Assembly (NCBI GenBank): GCA_964344215.1
Contig: CAYFMP010000128.1
Span: 1 to 5,788, forward strand
DNA length: 5,788 nucleotides
From: CAYFMP01 sp964344215
Lineage (GTDB): Bacteria > Pseudomonadota > Alphaproteobacteria > Rhodospirillales > Casp-alpha2
Direction: 5' to 3'
The position numbers were made by a program, and so were the translations under genes. Every line of letters starts with the position of its first letter. Within the stretch, counting starts at the first letter, position 1. The notes beneath the pieces are model-generated. The model was not told the DNA's origin. It worked only from the letters and a program-made list of their open reading frames with translations, and did not search any database. Shown here one piece after another: positions 1 through 5,370 of the stretch.

Positions 1-22
1 GCTTGAATCACAAATCAGGCCT

Positions 23-37
23 TTTGGGAATCCCAAA
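23..37 (-). terminator. Possible weak hairpin downstream of the LysM gene
   Basis: A short inverted repeat, TTTGGGA-A-TCCCAAA, lies 12 bases beyond the LysM stop codon. The position suits a transcription terminator for the minus-strand gene. However, the stem is short and no T-run follows it on the minus strand, so this is a tentative call. Confidence 0.25.
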
Positions 38-49
38 TCTCAACAGACC

Positions 50-1171
50 CTAGTTGGTGGCCGGCAGCGCGAAAATCTGTCCCGGATAGATCAGGTCCGG
101 GTCCCTGATCTGGTCCTTGTTGGCTTCGTAGATGATCGAATAGCGGAACCCGCTGCCGTAGGTACGTCTGGCCAGACGCCACAGGCTGTTGCCCGGTTGC
201 ACGACGACGAACGGTTCCGGCGGCAGATCGGTGTGCGGCTCGGCTCGCGAGAACGGCATCGAAACACGGGCCAGCACTCGACCCCCGCTGTCGACCCGAT
301 CGGCTCTCAGCGTATACAAGCCCGGCTCGATCCGGCTCGGCGGCAGGAGCCGCCACAGACCGCGGTCGTCGGCCTGCGTTTGGCCGATGTAATCGTTGTC
401 CAGGTAAACGTAAACGTTGGCCCGCGGGGCGGCCCGGCCGCTGATGTTGAGGCGGCCTTCGTCGTCGTAATCGATGGCGTCGAGCGAGAAGCTCGTGACA
501 CCGTCGGCGCCGGGTTTCTGCATGACCGTGCTGCCACCGTCGCCGGTCCGCGGAATCTTGACGGCCAGTACCCGAGGGGTGATCGGTTTTACGGCGTCGG
601 TGGCGGTGGCGGTGCCGATGCCGGCGACGGTCGTTTCGCGTTTCGGGACCACCAGGACGACGACGTTGTCGGACCGGATCGGGTCCATTCCCGCTATGTG
701 CATCTCGAGGCTGAGTTGGCGGCTGCCGGGCTCCAGGGGCCGTTCCGGCAGGTACACCCATTCGCCACGGGAGTCGGCTTCCAATTGGCCGACGAACTGG
801 CCGTCGCTGAGGATGGCGACCGTGCTTTTCGGCTCGGCGCGGCCGGCGATCACGGCGTTGCCGTCCGGCGATATCCGGACAACGTCGAAGCTGGGAGGAA
901 CGGGTTCCGGTTTGGCCGGCGGCGGCTTCGCCGTCTCGGAGTCGGCCGTCGGCTGGTCGGCGGTGGCCGGTGGTTGCTCGGCGGTGGCCGGTGGTTGCTC
1001 GGCGGTGGCTGGTGGTTTCCCGGCGGCTGGCGGCGGCTGCTCGGTGGTGGCCCGGGCCGCCTTTTCCGGCGTGTCCATGACCTCGTCCTGCCACAGAATC
1101 AGGTTGGCGCCGACGGCGCCGGCGACGGCGGCGATGCCGACGGCGGCGATCAGTCCGGGTTTGTTCAGCAT
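50..1171 (-). CDS. Membrane-anchored Ig-like/LysM domain protein
   Basis: The 373-residue product starts with a short positive N-terminus and one hydrophobic segment (about residues 6-27), so it is probably anchored in the inner membrane or exported. A Pro/Ala/Thr/Glu-rich linker follows (about 35-93), including three heptads of the type (K/Q)PPATA(E/D) at 52-72. Two beta-rich repeats come next, at about 96-157 and 228-307. They share the pattern GRA.P...V.....G..VGQ...D.RG.W followed by EPG, which resembles bacterial Ig-like adhesin folds. The C-terminus (322-370) is a LysM domain, with VQPGNSLWRLARRTYG and a terminal YPGQIFALP typical of peptidoglycan-binding LysM. The architecture suggests a periplasmic cell-wall-binding protein; its precise role is unknown. 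The ATG at 1171 has a purine-rich GAAGAG just upstream. It lies 109 bp downstream of the diheme cytochrome gene on the same strand and may be transcribed separately. Confidence 0.9.
   Translation of the reverse strand: MLNKPGLIAAVGIAAVAGAVGANLILWQDEVMDTPEKAARATTEQPPPAAGKPPATAEQPPATAEQPPATADQPTADSETAKPPPAKPEPVPPSFDVVRISPDGNAVIAGRAEPKSTVAILSDGQFVGQLEADSRGEWVYLPERPLEPGSRQLSLEMHIAGMDPIRSDNVVVLVVPKRETTVAGIGTATATDAVKPITPRVLAVKIPRTGDGGSTVMQKPGADGVTSFSLDAIDYDDEGRLNISGRAAPRANVYVYLDNDYIGQTQADDRGLWRLLPPSRIEPGLYTLRADRVDSGGRVLARVSMPFSRAEPHTDLPPEPFVVVQPGNSLWRLARRTYGSGFRYSIIYEANKDQIRDPDLIYPGQIFALPATN
957..1019. repeat. Three tandem 21-bp repeats in the LysM gene
   Basis: Three consecutive 21-bp units begin at 957, 978 and 999. 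The first two are identical on the plus strand (TCGGCGGTGGCCGGTGGTTGC) except for the framing of unit boundaries, and the third differs at two positions. Read on the minus strand they encode the Pro-rich heptads at residues 52-72 of the LysM protein. Since 21 is a multiple of three, gain or loss of a unit would lengthen or shorten the linker without a frameshift. Confidence 0.9.
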
Positions 1172-1256
1172 GTCTCTCTTCGTTTCATCGCGACCATCGC
1201 GCAGGAATGCGGCGAAACCGGGGCGATCGACTCAGCTTAGCGCCGATACCTAACAG

Positions 1257-1288
1257 CGCCGGAGCCGGCGGGCAAGTGGATTACCACT
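1257..1288 (-). terminator. Two short hairpins at the 3' end of the diheme cytochrome gene
   Basis: AGTGG-ATTA-CCACT (1275-1288) overlaps the diheme cytochrome stop codon, and CGCCGG-AG-CCGGCG (1257-1270) follows it on the minus strand. Together they could form stem-loops that end or attenuate the cytochrome transcript before the LysM gene. There is no clear T-run after them, so factor-independent termination is doubtful. mRNA 3'-end protection is an alternative. Confidence 0.25.
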
Positions 1289-2207
1289 GACTCCCCCCGG
1301 GTTTGGCGATTTTCTTGCTGATCGCGTTGTGCACCGGCGGCAGCGATTTCAGGTACTCGATCATCGCCCGGCGGTCGACCGGCGTCAGCTTGGCGGTGTT
1401 GTCGGTGACTTCGGCCATGCCTTCGCCGACGAAGTCGCCGTCGGGCAGCATCCCCATCGTGAACAGCGTATCCAGGTCGTCGTCCGACCAGCGGCCGATG
1501 CCGGTTTCCGGGTCCGGCGTGATGTTGGGAACGACGCCGCCTTCCGGACCGGATCTGGTTCCGGCGAAACGCTTGACCCCGTCCGGGTTGCCGAACGCAC
1601 CCCTCGGCGTGTGGCACTCCGTGCAGTGGCCCAGAGCTTCGACCAGGTATCGGCCGCGGTTCCAGGAGTCGGGGCGGTCCGGATCGGCGGCGCGCGGGCC
1701 CGGTTCGAAGAACAACGCCTTCCACACCGCCATCAGGAAACGCCAGCCGAACGGCGGCGACAGGTCGTGGGCGCGGTTGGGCCGGGCGACCGGCGGCGTC
1801 GAGAAGATATAGGCCTTGATGTCGAGAAGGTCCCGGTCGGTGATCCCGGTGTAAGACGGGTAGGGGAAGGCGGGGAAATAGGAACTGCCGTCGGGCGCCC
1901 GGCCCTGGCGCAGAGCTTGCACGAACTGGCGGTCGGTCCAGGCGCCGATTCCGGTCTCGCGGTCGGGCGTGATGTTGGGGCTGTAGAAGAGGCCGAACGA
2001 CGTCTTCAGGGCGCGGCCGCCGGCCAGTCGCGGCCCCTTGCCCTTGATGTCGGTGTGGCAGCCGGCGCAGCCGGCGGCGTCGAACAGGTACTTGCCGCGA
2101 GCTGGATCGGCGGCCCCGGCCCGGGTCGCCGCCGACCATACGGTAACCGCCGCGAGGGCGGCGACAGCGGCCCGCGCGCGGTGCCGGATCGAACGGGATC
2201 GGGCTAT
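1281..2207 (-). CDS. Periplasmic diheme cytochrome c (start codon uncertain)
   Basis: The frame encodes two class-I cytochrome c domains with CAGCH (about residues 47-51, counting from an ATA at 2207) and CTECH (195-199). Each is followed by the conserved PNITPD.ETGIG.W(T/S)D block. The family resembles the diheme cytochrome subunits that pass electrons from periplasmic dehydrogenases to the respiratory chain; no partner dehydrogenase is in the window. Met264 (GEGMAEV) is a likely ligand for haem 2, while the equivalent place in domain 1 reads FPAFPY (Phe114). Upstream of haem 1 is a good signal peptide: basic RHRAR, then a hydrophobic Ala/Val/Leu stretch, then RAGA before ADPARGKY. No ATG, GTG or TTG lies in this frame between the upstream stop at 2298-2300 and a GTG at 1922. 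A GTG-1922 start would delete haem 1 and the signal peptide. ATA at 2207, overlapping the previous stop, or ATC at 2189 are the best remaining starts. The gene follows the cytochrome c' gene with no gap. Confidence 0.85.
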   Translation of the reverse strand: MARSRSIRHRARAAVAALAAVTVWSAATRAGAADPARGKYLFDAAGCAGCHTDIKGKGPRLAGGRALKTSFGLFYSPNITPDRETGIGAWTDRQFVQALRQGRAPDGSSYFPAFPYPSYTGITDRDLLDIKAYIFSTPPVARPNRAHDLSPPFGWRFLMAVWKALFFEPGPRAADPDRPDSWNRGRYLVEALGHCTECHTPRGAFGNPDGVKRFAGTRSGPEGGVVPNITPDPETGIGRWSDDDLDTLFTMGMLPDGDFVGEGMAEVTDNTAKLTPVDRRAMIEYLKSLPPVHNAISKKIAKPGGSQW

Positions 2208-2671
2208 TGCTTCTTGACCCGGAACGTCTTGTGACAGGCGCCGCAGGTGCCCTTGCCGACGACGCCCAGTTGCTTGCCGAAGGCGGCCATGTCGCCGCTA
2301 TCGGCGACCTTGGCGAGTTTCGCCGTTTCCGCCTGGAAGGCGCTCAATACCGCCTTGAACTCGTCGGGCTTGTCCCAGATATCCGGCTTGGCGGCGGTGA
2401 CGCCGTCGAGCGGCGTCGAATGGTCCGGGAAGATGCCGCCCGCCACCCTGGCCAATTCGGCCAGGGCATGAGCGTGGCCCTTGAGGTCGGCCACGTTGCC
2501 GCCCTTGCCCTTAACGATCATGGCGATCGAACCCATGTGACCGCCGACCGCCTTCATAACCGATTGGCGGTACTTAATGGCGCCTTCGCTGTCGGCCATA
2601 GCGGTCTGCAGGCCGCCGGTCAGGGCGATCGCGGCGAAAACCAGGCTAATCCGGATCAAGAACTGAAACAT
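2204..2671 (-). CDS. Cytochrome c'/c-556-like monoheme protein
   Basis: This 155-residue product has a Sec signal peptide (hydrophobic 4-21, likely cleavage after AMA at 24-26). A four-helix-bundle-like mature chain follows, with the haem motif CGACH (143-147) close to the C-terminus, the hallmark of class II cytochromes c. The N-terminal helix reads IKYRQSVMKAVGGHM. A Met in this helix is the sixth ligand in low-spin cytochromes c-556, whereas true cytochromes c' have an open site, so M39 or M46 favours c-556. The protein would work in the periplasm in electron transfer or NO/gas binding. The ATG at 2671 is well supported: AGAGGAG lies at 2680-2686, eight bases upstream. It is the first gene of an apparent operon with the diheme cytochrome. 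Confidence 0.93.
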   Translation of the reverse strand: MFQFLIRISLVFAAIALTGGLQTAMADSEGAIKYRQSVMKAVGGHMGSIAMIVKGKGGNVADLKGHAHALAELARVAGGIFPDHSTPLDGVTAAKPDIWDKPDEFKAVLSAFQAETAKLAKVADSGDMAAFGKQLGVVGKGTCGACHKTFRVKKQ

Positions 2672-2829
2672 CGAAAACGCTCCTCTGTGCTAATCGGTGA
2701 TATATGTGTATCAACAACCAAACGCGCCGACTATTCCATTACCACTCACGAACTTGTGAGTGCAAAGGTCTTTCCCCTGCGGCGCCCTGATTGGCAGCCG
2801 CGACGACGGCTCGGCGGAGACCAAATTTC
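2672..2829. promoter_or_regulatory. Divergent promoter region between the cytochrome operon and the LOG gene
   Basis: This 158-bp gap separates divergent genes and must hold both promoters unless the LOG gene is transcribed from elsewhere. The part nearest the cytochromes (about 2690-2745) is clearly more AT-rich than its surroundings and contains TATATGTGTATC. No confident -35/-10 pair could be assigned on either strand. A purine-rich GGAGA at 2816-2820 serves the LOG start at 2830. Confidence 0.55.
2743..2762. promoter_or_regulatory. Perfect inverted repeat, candidate operator
   Basis: CACTCAC at 2743-2749 and GTGAGTG at 2756-2762 are perfect inverted copies separated by six bases (GAACTT). 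Two 7-bp half-sites with a 13-bp centre-to-centre distance, placed between divergent genes, fit a dimeric transcription factor site. The nearest upstream promoter elements were not identified, so which gene is controlled is open. A small RNA hairpin is the alternative. Confidence 0.5.
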
Positions 2830-3414
2830 ATGGCCAAAATCTCCTCACTCTGTGTCTTTTGCGGCTCCAAGACCGGCGCCGATCCGGCCTACGAGGCGGC
2901 GGCCCGACGCCTGGGCGAACTGATGGTCGCAAATGACGTCGGCCTAGTCTACGGCGGCGGTCATATCGGCCTGATGGGAGTGGTCGCCGACACCGTCCTG
3001 CAGAGCGGCGGCCGGGTCACCGGCGTCATCCCGGATTTCCTGGAGAAACTGGAGGTCGGCTTCACCGAGGCTACGGAGTTCATCGTCACCGACAGCATGC
3101 ATGCCCGCAAGCAGCGCATGTTCGAGCTGTCAGACGGTTTCGTGGTGTTGCCGGGCGGCCTCGGCACCCTCGACGAGACCTTCGAGATCATCACCTGGAA
3201 GCAGCTCCGCCTGCATTCCAAGCCGATCGTGATCATGGACGTCAACGGCTACTGGAAGGGCTTGAGCGGGCTCGTCGACGGGACGATCGAGGCCGGCTTC
3301 GCGCATCCGGCCGTCCGCCAGCTGTTCGGCGTCGTCGACGGCCCCGACGCCGTCTTCGACGCCCTGGCCGCGGCGCCCGAACCGAAGGAAGAAGTGCTGA
3401 CCAGCCACCTCTAG
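2830..3414 (+). CDS. LOG-family (TIGR00730) nucleotide 5'-monophosphate phosphoribohydrolase
   Basis: The 194-residue Rossmann-fold protein has all LOG-family signatures: an N-terminal CVFCGS (8-13), GGGHIGLMG (42-50), SMHARK (89-94) and the catalytic PGGLGTLDE (108-116). The last two together match the M-H-x-R-K and PGGxGTxxE motifs of cytokinin-activating LOG enzymes. Family members cleave ribose 5-phosphate from nucleoside 5'-monophosphates, in plants and some bacteria releasing free cytokinin bases. Bacterial members are often annotated as lysine decarboxylase in error; the protein lacks PLP-enzyme features. The length is normal for the family. An earlier in-frame ATG at 2791 would add residues MAAATTARRRPNF, which do not look like the family. 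The ATG at 2830 has GGAGA nine bases upstream and begins the conserved sequence directly, so it is preferred. The physiological substrate cannot be read from the sequence. Confidence 0.95.
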   Translation: MAKISSLCVFCGSKTGADPAYEAAARRLGELMVANDVGLVYGGGHIGLMGVVADTVLQSGGRVTGVIPDFLEKLEVGFTEATEFIVTDSMHARKQRMFELSDGFVVLPGGLGTLDETFEIITWKQLRLHSKPIVIMDVNGYWKGLSGLVDGTIEAGFAHPAVRQLFGVVDGPDAVFDALAAAPEPKEEVLTSHL

Positions 3415-3438
3415 GCGGGCGGCCGGAGACCTTGCCAA

Positions 3439-3452
3439 GACCGCCGGCGGTC
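3439..3452. promoter_or_regulatory. Perfect 14-bp palindrome upstream of icd
   Basis: GACCGCCGGCGGTC is a perfect palindrome in the 102-bp gap between the LOG stop and icd. It lies exactly between TTGCCA (3432-3437), a near-match to a -35 box, and TACTTT (3455-3460), a poor -10 box, 17 bp apart. It could be an operator in the icd promoter. It could also be a hairpin ending the LOG transcript, followed by the T-containing CTTACTTT. A second GC hairpin, CGGGG-N5-CCCCG at 3472-3486, precedes the icd ribosome site. None of these readings is certain. Confidence 0.35.
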
Positions 3453-3516
3453 CTTACTTTGCGCCGCTGGACGGGGGACCGCCCCGCCCCGGGAACAAGG
3501 ATAAGGATTTACCGGC

Positions 3517-4731
3517 ATGTCGAAAATCAAGGTCGCCAACCCCATCGTCGAACTCGACGGCGACGAAATGACACGGATCATCTGGTCCTTCATCAAGGAC
3601 AAGCTGATCCTGCCCTACCTGGACGTGGAGCTGCTCTATTACGACTTGAGCGTCCAGAAGCGCGACGAGACCGACGACCAGATCACCATCGACGCGGCCA
3701 ACGCCATCAAGGACAACGGAGTCGGCGTCAAATGCGCCACCATCACGCCGACCCAGGCCCGGGTCGAGGAATTCGGCTTGAAGGAGATGTGGAAGTCGCC
3801 GAACGGCACCATCCGCAACATCCTGGGCGGCACCGTCTTTCGCGAGCCGATCATCTGCAAGAACGTGCCGCGCCTGGTACCGGGCTGGACCAAGCCCATC
3901 GTCATCGGCCGTCACGCCTTCGGCGACCAATACCGGGCCACCGATTTCTGCTTCAACGGGCCGGGCAAGCTGACCATGAAGTTCGAGCCCGACGACGGCT
4001 CCGAGGTCATCGAACGCGAGGTGTTCGATGCACCCGGCGCCGGCATCGCCTTAGGTATGTACAACCTCGACGAATCGATCCGCGGCTTCGCCCGGGCCTG
4101 CTTCAATTACGGGCTCAACCTCGGCTGGCCGGTCTATCTTTCGCACAAGGACACCATCCTCAAGCAATACGACGGCCGTTTTCGCGACATCTTCCAGGAA
4201 GTCTTCGACGCCGAGTTCAAGGCCGATTTCAACACCCACGGCATCGTCTACCAGGACCGCCTGATCGACGACATGGTAGCGTCGGCGCTGAAGTGGCACG
4301 GCGAGTTCGTGTGGGCCTGCAAAAACTACGACGGCGACGTGCAGTCCGACGTCGTCGCCCAGGGTTTCGGCTCGTTGGGCATGATGACCAGCGTCCTGAT
4401 GACGCCGGACGGCAAGACCATCGAGGCCGAAGCGGCGCACGGCACGGTGACCCGGCACTACCGCCAGCACCAGGACGGCAAGGAGACCTCGACCAACCCG
4501 ATCGCCTCGATCTTCGCCTGGACCCGGGCATTGCACTATCGCGGCGAGTTCGACGACTCCCCCGACGTCACCAAATTCGCCGAATCCCTGGAGAAAGTCT
4601 GCGTCGATACGGTCGAGTCGGGCTTCATGACCAAGGACCTGGCGCTGTTGATCGGCCCCGAGCAGGCCTGGCTCAACACCCAGGCCTTTCTCGACAAGCT
4701 CGACGACAACCTGAAGGCGGCGATGGGCTAG
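3517..4731 (+). CDS. icd: NADP-dependent isocitrate dehydrogenase, homodimeric type
   Basis: The enzyme oxidatively decarboxylates isocitrate to 2-oxoglutarate in the cytosol, reducing NADP in the TCA cycle. The 404-residue sequence is collinear with the eukaryote-like homodimeric class, not the E. coli class. The substrate-binding residues fall at the familiar positions: T77, S94, N96, R100, R109, R132 and Y139. Catalytic K211 and metal ligands D251, D274 and D278 follow. The family signature NYDGDVQSDVVAQGFGSLG starts at 270, and AAHGTVTRHYR carries the NADP-contacting His and Arg residues. The ATG at 3517 is preceded by AAGGA at 3503-3507, nine bases away. The C-terminus reads DKLDDNLKAAMG, and a diverged copy of this tail occurs about 1 kb downstream. 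A moaD-like gene follows after 17 bp and is probably co-transcribed. Confidence 0.98.
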   Translation: MSKIKVANPIVELDGDEMTRIIWSFIKDKLILPYLDVELLYYDLSVQKRDETDDQITIDAANAIKDNGVGVKCATITPTQARVEEFGLKEMWKSPNGTIRNILGGTVFREPIICKNVPRLVPGWTKPIVIGRHAFGDQYRATDFCFNGPGKLTMKFEPDDGSEVIEREVFDAPGAGIALGMYNLDESIRGFARACFNYGLNLGWPVYLSHKDTILKQYDGRFRDIFQEVFDAEFKADFNTHGIVYQDRLIDDMVASALKWHGEFVWACKNYDGDVQSDVVAQGFGSLGMMTSVLMTPDGKTIEAEAAHGTVTRHYRQHQDGKETSTNPIASIFAWTRALHYRGEFDDSPDVTKFAESLEKVCVDTVESGFMTKDLALLIGPEQAWLNTQAFLDKLDDNLKAAMG

Positions 4732-4783
4732 GGGCGCACCTGCGATCGATGAAAATCCGTCTCAAGCTGCTGGCCGGTTTCAG
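4714..4783. repeat. Direct repeat copy 1: icd tail, spacer and moaD start
   Basis: These 70 bases, covering the last five icd codons plus stop, the 17-bp spacer and the first 35 bases of the moaD-like gene, recur at 5719-5788 exactly 1005 bp downstream. There is one mismatch (4728 C versus 5733 T, giving GGC versus GGT for the final Gly). Weaker similarity extends upstream to about 4691 (16 of 23 positions). The right-hand limit of the repeat is not visible, because copy 2 reaches the window end. Confidence 0.97.
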
Positions 4784-4997
4784 GCACCGCCTGCCGGAAC
4801 CGACCGCCGATCTCGGCATGGACCTGGAACTGGCCGACGGCGCCACGCTGGGCGACGCGCTCGAAGCCGTCGGCGTGCCGATAGCCGACGCCCGCATCGC
4901 CATCGTCAACGGCATCGCCCATGTCGATCCGGCCGCCTGGCAAGGCATGGTTCTGGCCGACGGCGACACGGCGGCCATCCTGCCCAACGTGCACTAA
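4749..4997 (+). CDS. MoaD/ThiS-like ubiquitin-fold protein lacking the C-terminal Gly-Gly
   Basis: This 82-residue protein has the size and strand pattern of the MoaD/ThiS beta-grasp family. MKIRLKLLAGFRHRLP forms the first hairpin, LELADGATLGDALEAVGVP gives the strand-turn-helix, and IAIVNGIAHVD and VLADGDTAAILPNV form the closing strands. Family members normally end in Gly-Gly, which is adenylated and thiocarboxylated for sulfur transfer to molybdopterin or thiamine. Here the chain stops at LPNVH. The two codons directly after the TAA are GGA and GGC, but these bases also form a consensus Shine-Dalgarno. The ATG at 4749 is 17 bp after icd and has no strong ribosome site, suggesting translational dependence on icd. 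No molybdopterin or thiamine genes are nearby. It may be a degraded carrier, or a family member with a function that does not need the Gly-Gly tail. Confidence 0.75.
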   Translation: MKIRLKLLAGFRHRLPEPTADLGMDLELADGATLGDALEAVGVPIADARIAIVNGIAHVDPAAWQGMVLADGDTAAILPNVH

Positions 4998-5002
4998 GGA
5001 GG
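4995..5002 (+). promoter_or_regulatory. Consensus Shine-Dalgarno with no start at the usual distance
   Basis: TAAGGAGG overlaps the moaD-like stop codon and matches the 16S rRNA complement in full. The nearest downstream ATG (5017) is 14 bases away and the preferred MNT start (5059) is 56 bases away, both beyond the usual 5-9. It may have served a gene that once followed the moaD-like gene directly, or it may support the longer MNT start at 5017. Confidence 0.5.
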
Positions 5003-5058
5003 CGTCCGCGAGGCCCATGCGTGCGATCTGCGCCAAATTGGGGTATACAGGCCCCGTT

Positions 5059-5370
5059 ATGGACAAACGGGCCGACCCGCTGCCGGAAATTTTAAAAACC
5101 TTGCGCGTCCACGCCGACGAACTGCGCGCGCGCGGCGTCGTGCACGCCGCCGTCTTCGGTTCGGTAGCTCGGGGCGAGGCGGGTCCGGACAGCGATGTCG
5201 ATATCATGGTTGAAGTCGATCATGAAAAAGTCGAGAGCCTTCTCGACTATGCAGGAATCGCCGGGCTTATTGAGGAACTACTCGGCCGCGAAATCGATAT
5301 CGCCATGCGCGACCGGTTGCGGGATCATGTAAAGCCAAGCGCGCTCAAGGACGCTGTCGACGCCTTCTAG
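5059..5370 (+). CDS. MNT-domain nucleotidyltransferase, MntA-like antitoxin
   Basis: The 103-residue protein is a minimal nucleotidyltransferase. AVFGSVARGEAGPDSDVDIMV (residues 31-51) holds the GS motif (G34, S35) and the paired aspartates D46 and D48. GREIDIAM supplies the third acidic residue, D80. In characterised MntA/HepT systems this protein transfers AMP groups from ATP to a tyrosine of the HEPN partner and so neutralises it. All catalytic residues are present, so the antitoxin looks active. The ATG at 5059 fits the usual N-terminus (MDKRADPLPEILKTLR). ATG 5017 is an in-frame alternative giving 117 residues, with the Shine-Dalgarno at 4998-5002. TATACA at 5044-5049 could be a -10 box giving a nearly leaderless message. 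The 3' end overlaps the HEPN gene. The pair appears less GC-biased in third positions than icd, consistent with acquisition. Confidence 0.92.
   Translation: MDKRADPLPEILKTLRVHADELRARGVVHAAVFGSVARGEAGPDSDVDIMVEVDHEKVESLLDYAGIAGLIEELLGREIDIAMRDRLRDHVKPSALKDAVDAF
5347..5362 (+). promoter_or_regulatory. Ribosome binding site pointing at an ACG codon (HEPN start)
   Basis: AAGGA at 5347-5351 is followed after eight bases by ACG at 5360-5362, in the HEPN frame, where family members begin (next residues PSSDPARRLRH). The C at 5361 is the third base of an Asp codon (GAC) in the overlapping MNT gene. With T there, the Asp would be unchanged and the HEPN gene would have an ATG. So either ACG is used as a rare start or the start was lost by a change silent in MNT. 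Confidence 0.6.

Noticed and set aside
15..1094. A 359-codon minus-strand frame overlapping the LysM gene
   Set aside because: The translation is low-complexity Arg/Gly/His-rich and the overlapping frame has a signal anchor, Ig-like repeats and LysM.
197..1240. Long plus-strand frame opposite the LysM gene
   Set aside because: Gly/Arg/Val-rich antisense shadow of a GC-rich gene, without recognisable domains or a ribosome site.
1237..2139. Minus-strand frame with an ATG at 2139 that could replace the diheme cytochrome N-terminus
   Set aside because: It is in a different frame from the haem motifs and gives Arg/Pro-rich sequence. It does not encode CxxCH, so it does not solve the missing start.
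1329..2234. Plus-strand frame antisense to the diheme cytochrome
   Set aside because: Arg/Gly/Val-rich shadow; the opposite strand encodes two haem domains.
2207..2923. Plus-strand frame running through the cytochrome c' gene into the LOG gene
   Set aside because: It crosses the divergent promoter region and overlaps two well-supported genes in other frames, with no domain of its own.
3439..3486. Riboswitch or structured leader upstream of icd
   Set aside because: Only two short GC hairpins are visible; no known riboswitch core could be recognised.
4051..4536. Minus-strand frame inside icd
   Set aside because: Antisense shadow of conserved icd codons, with no ribosome site or family features.
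3432..4997. A 521-codon open frame overlapping icd and ending in frame with the moaD-like gene, suggesting a fusion
   Set aside because: Its first 440 residues are Arg/Pro/His-rich with no family features and lie in the shadow of icd, which is unambiguous. GC-rich codon use keeps the frame open by chance.
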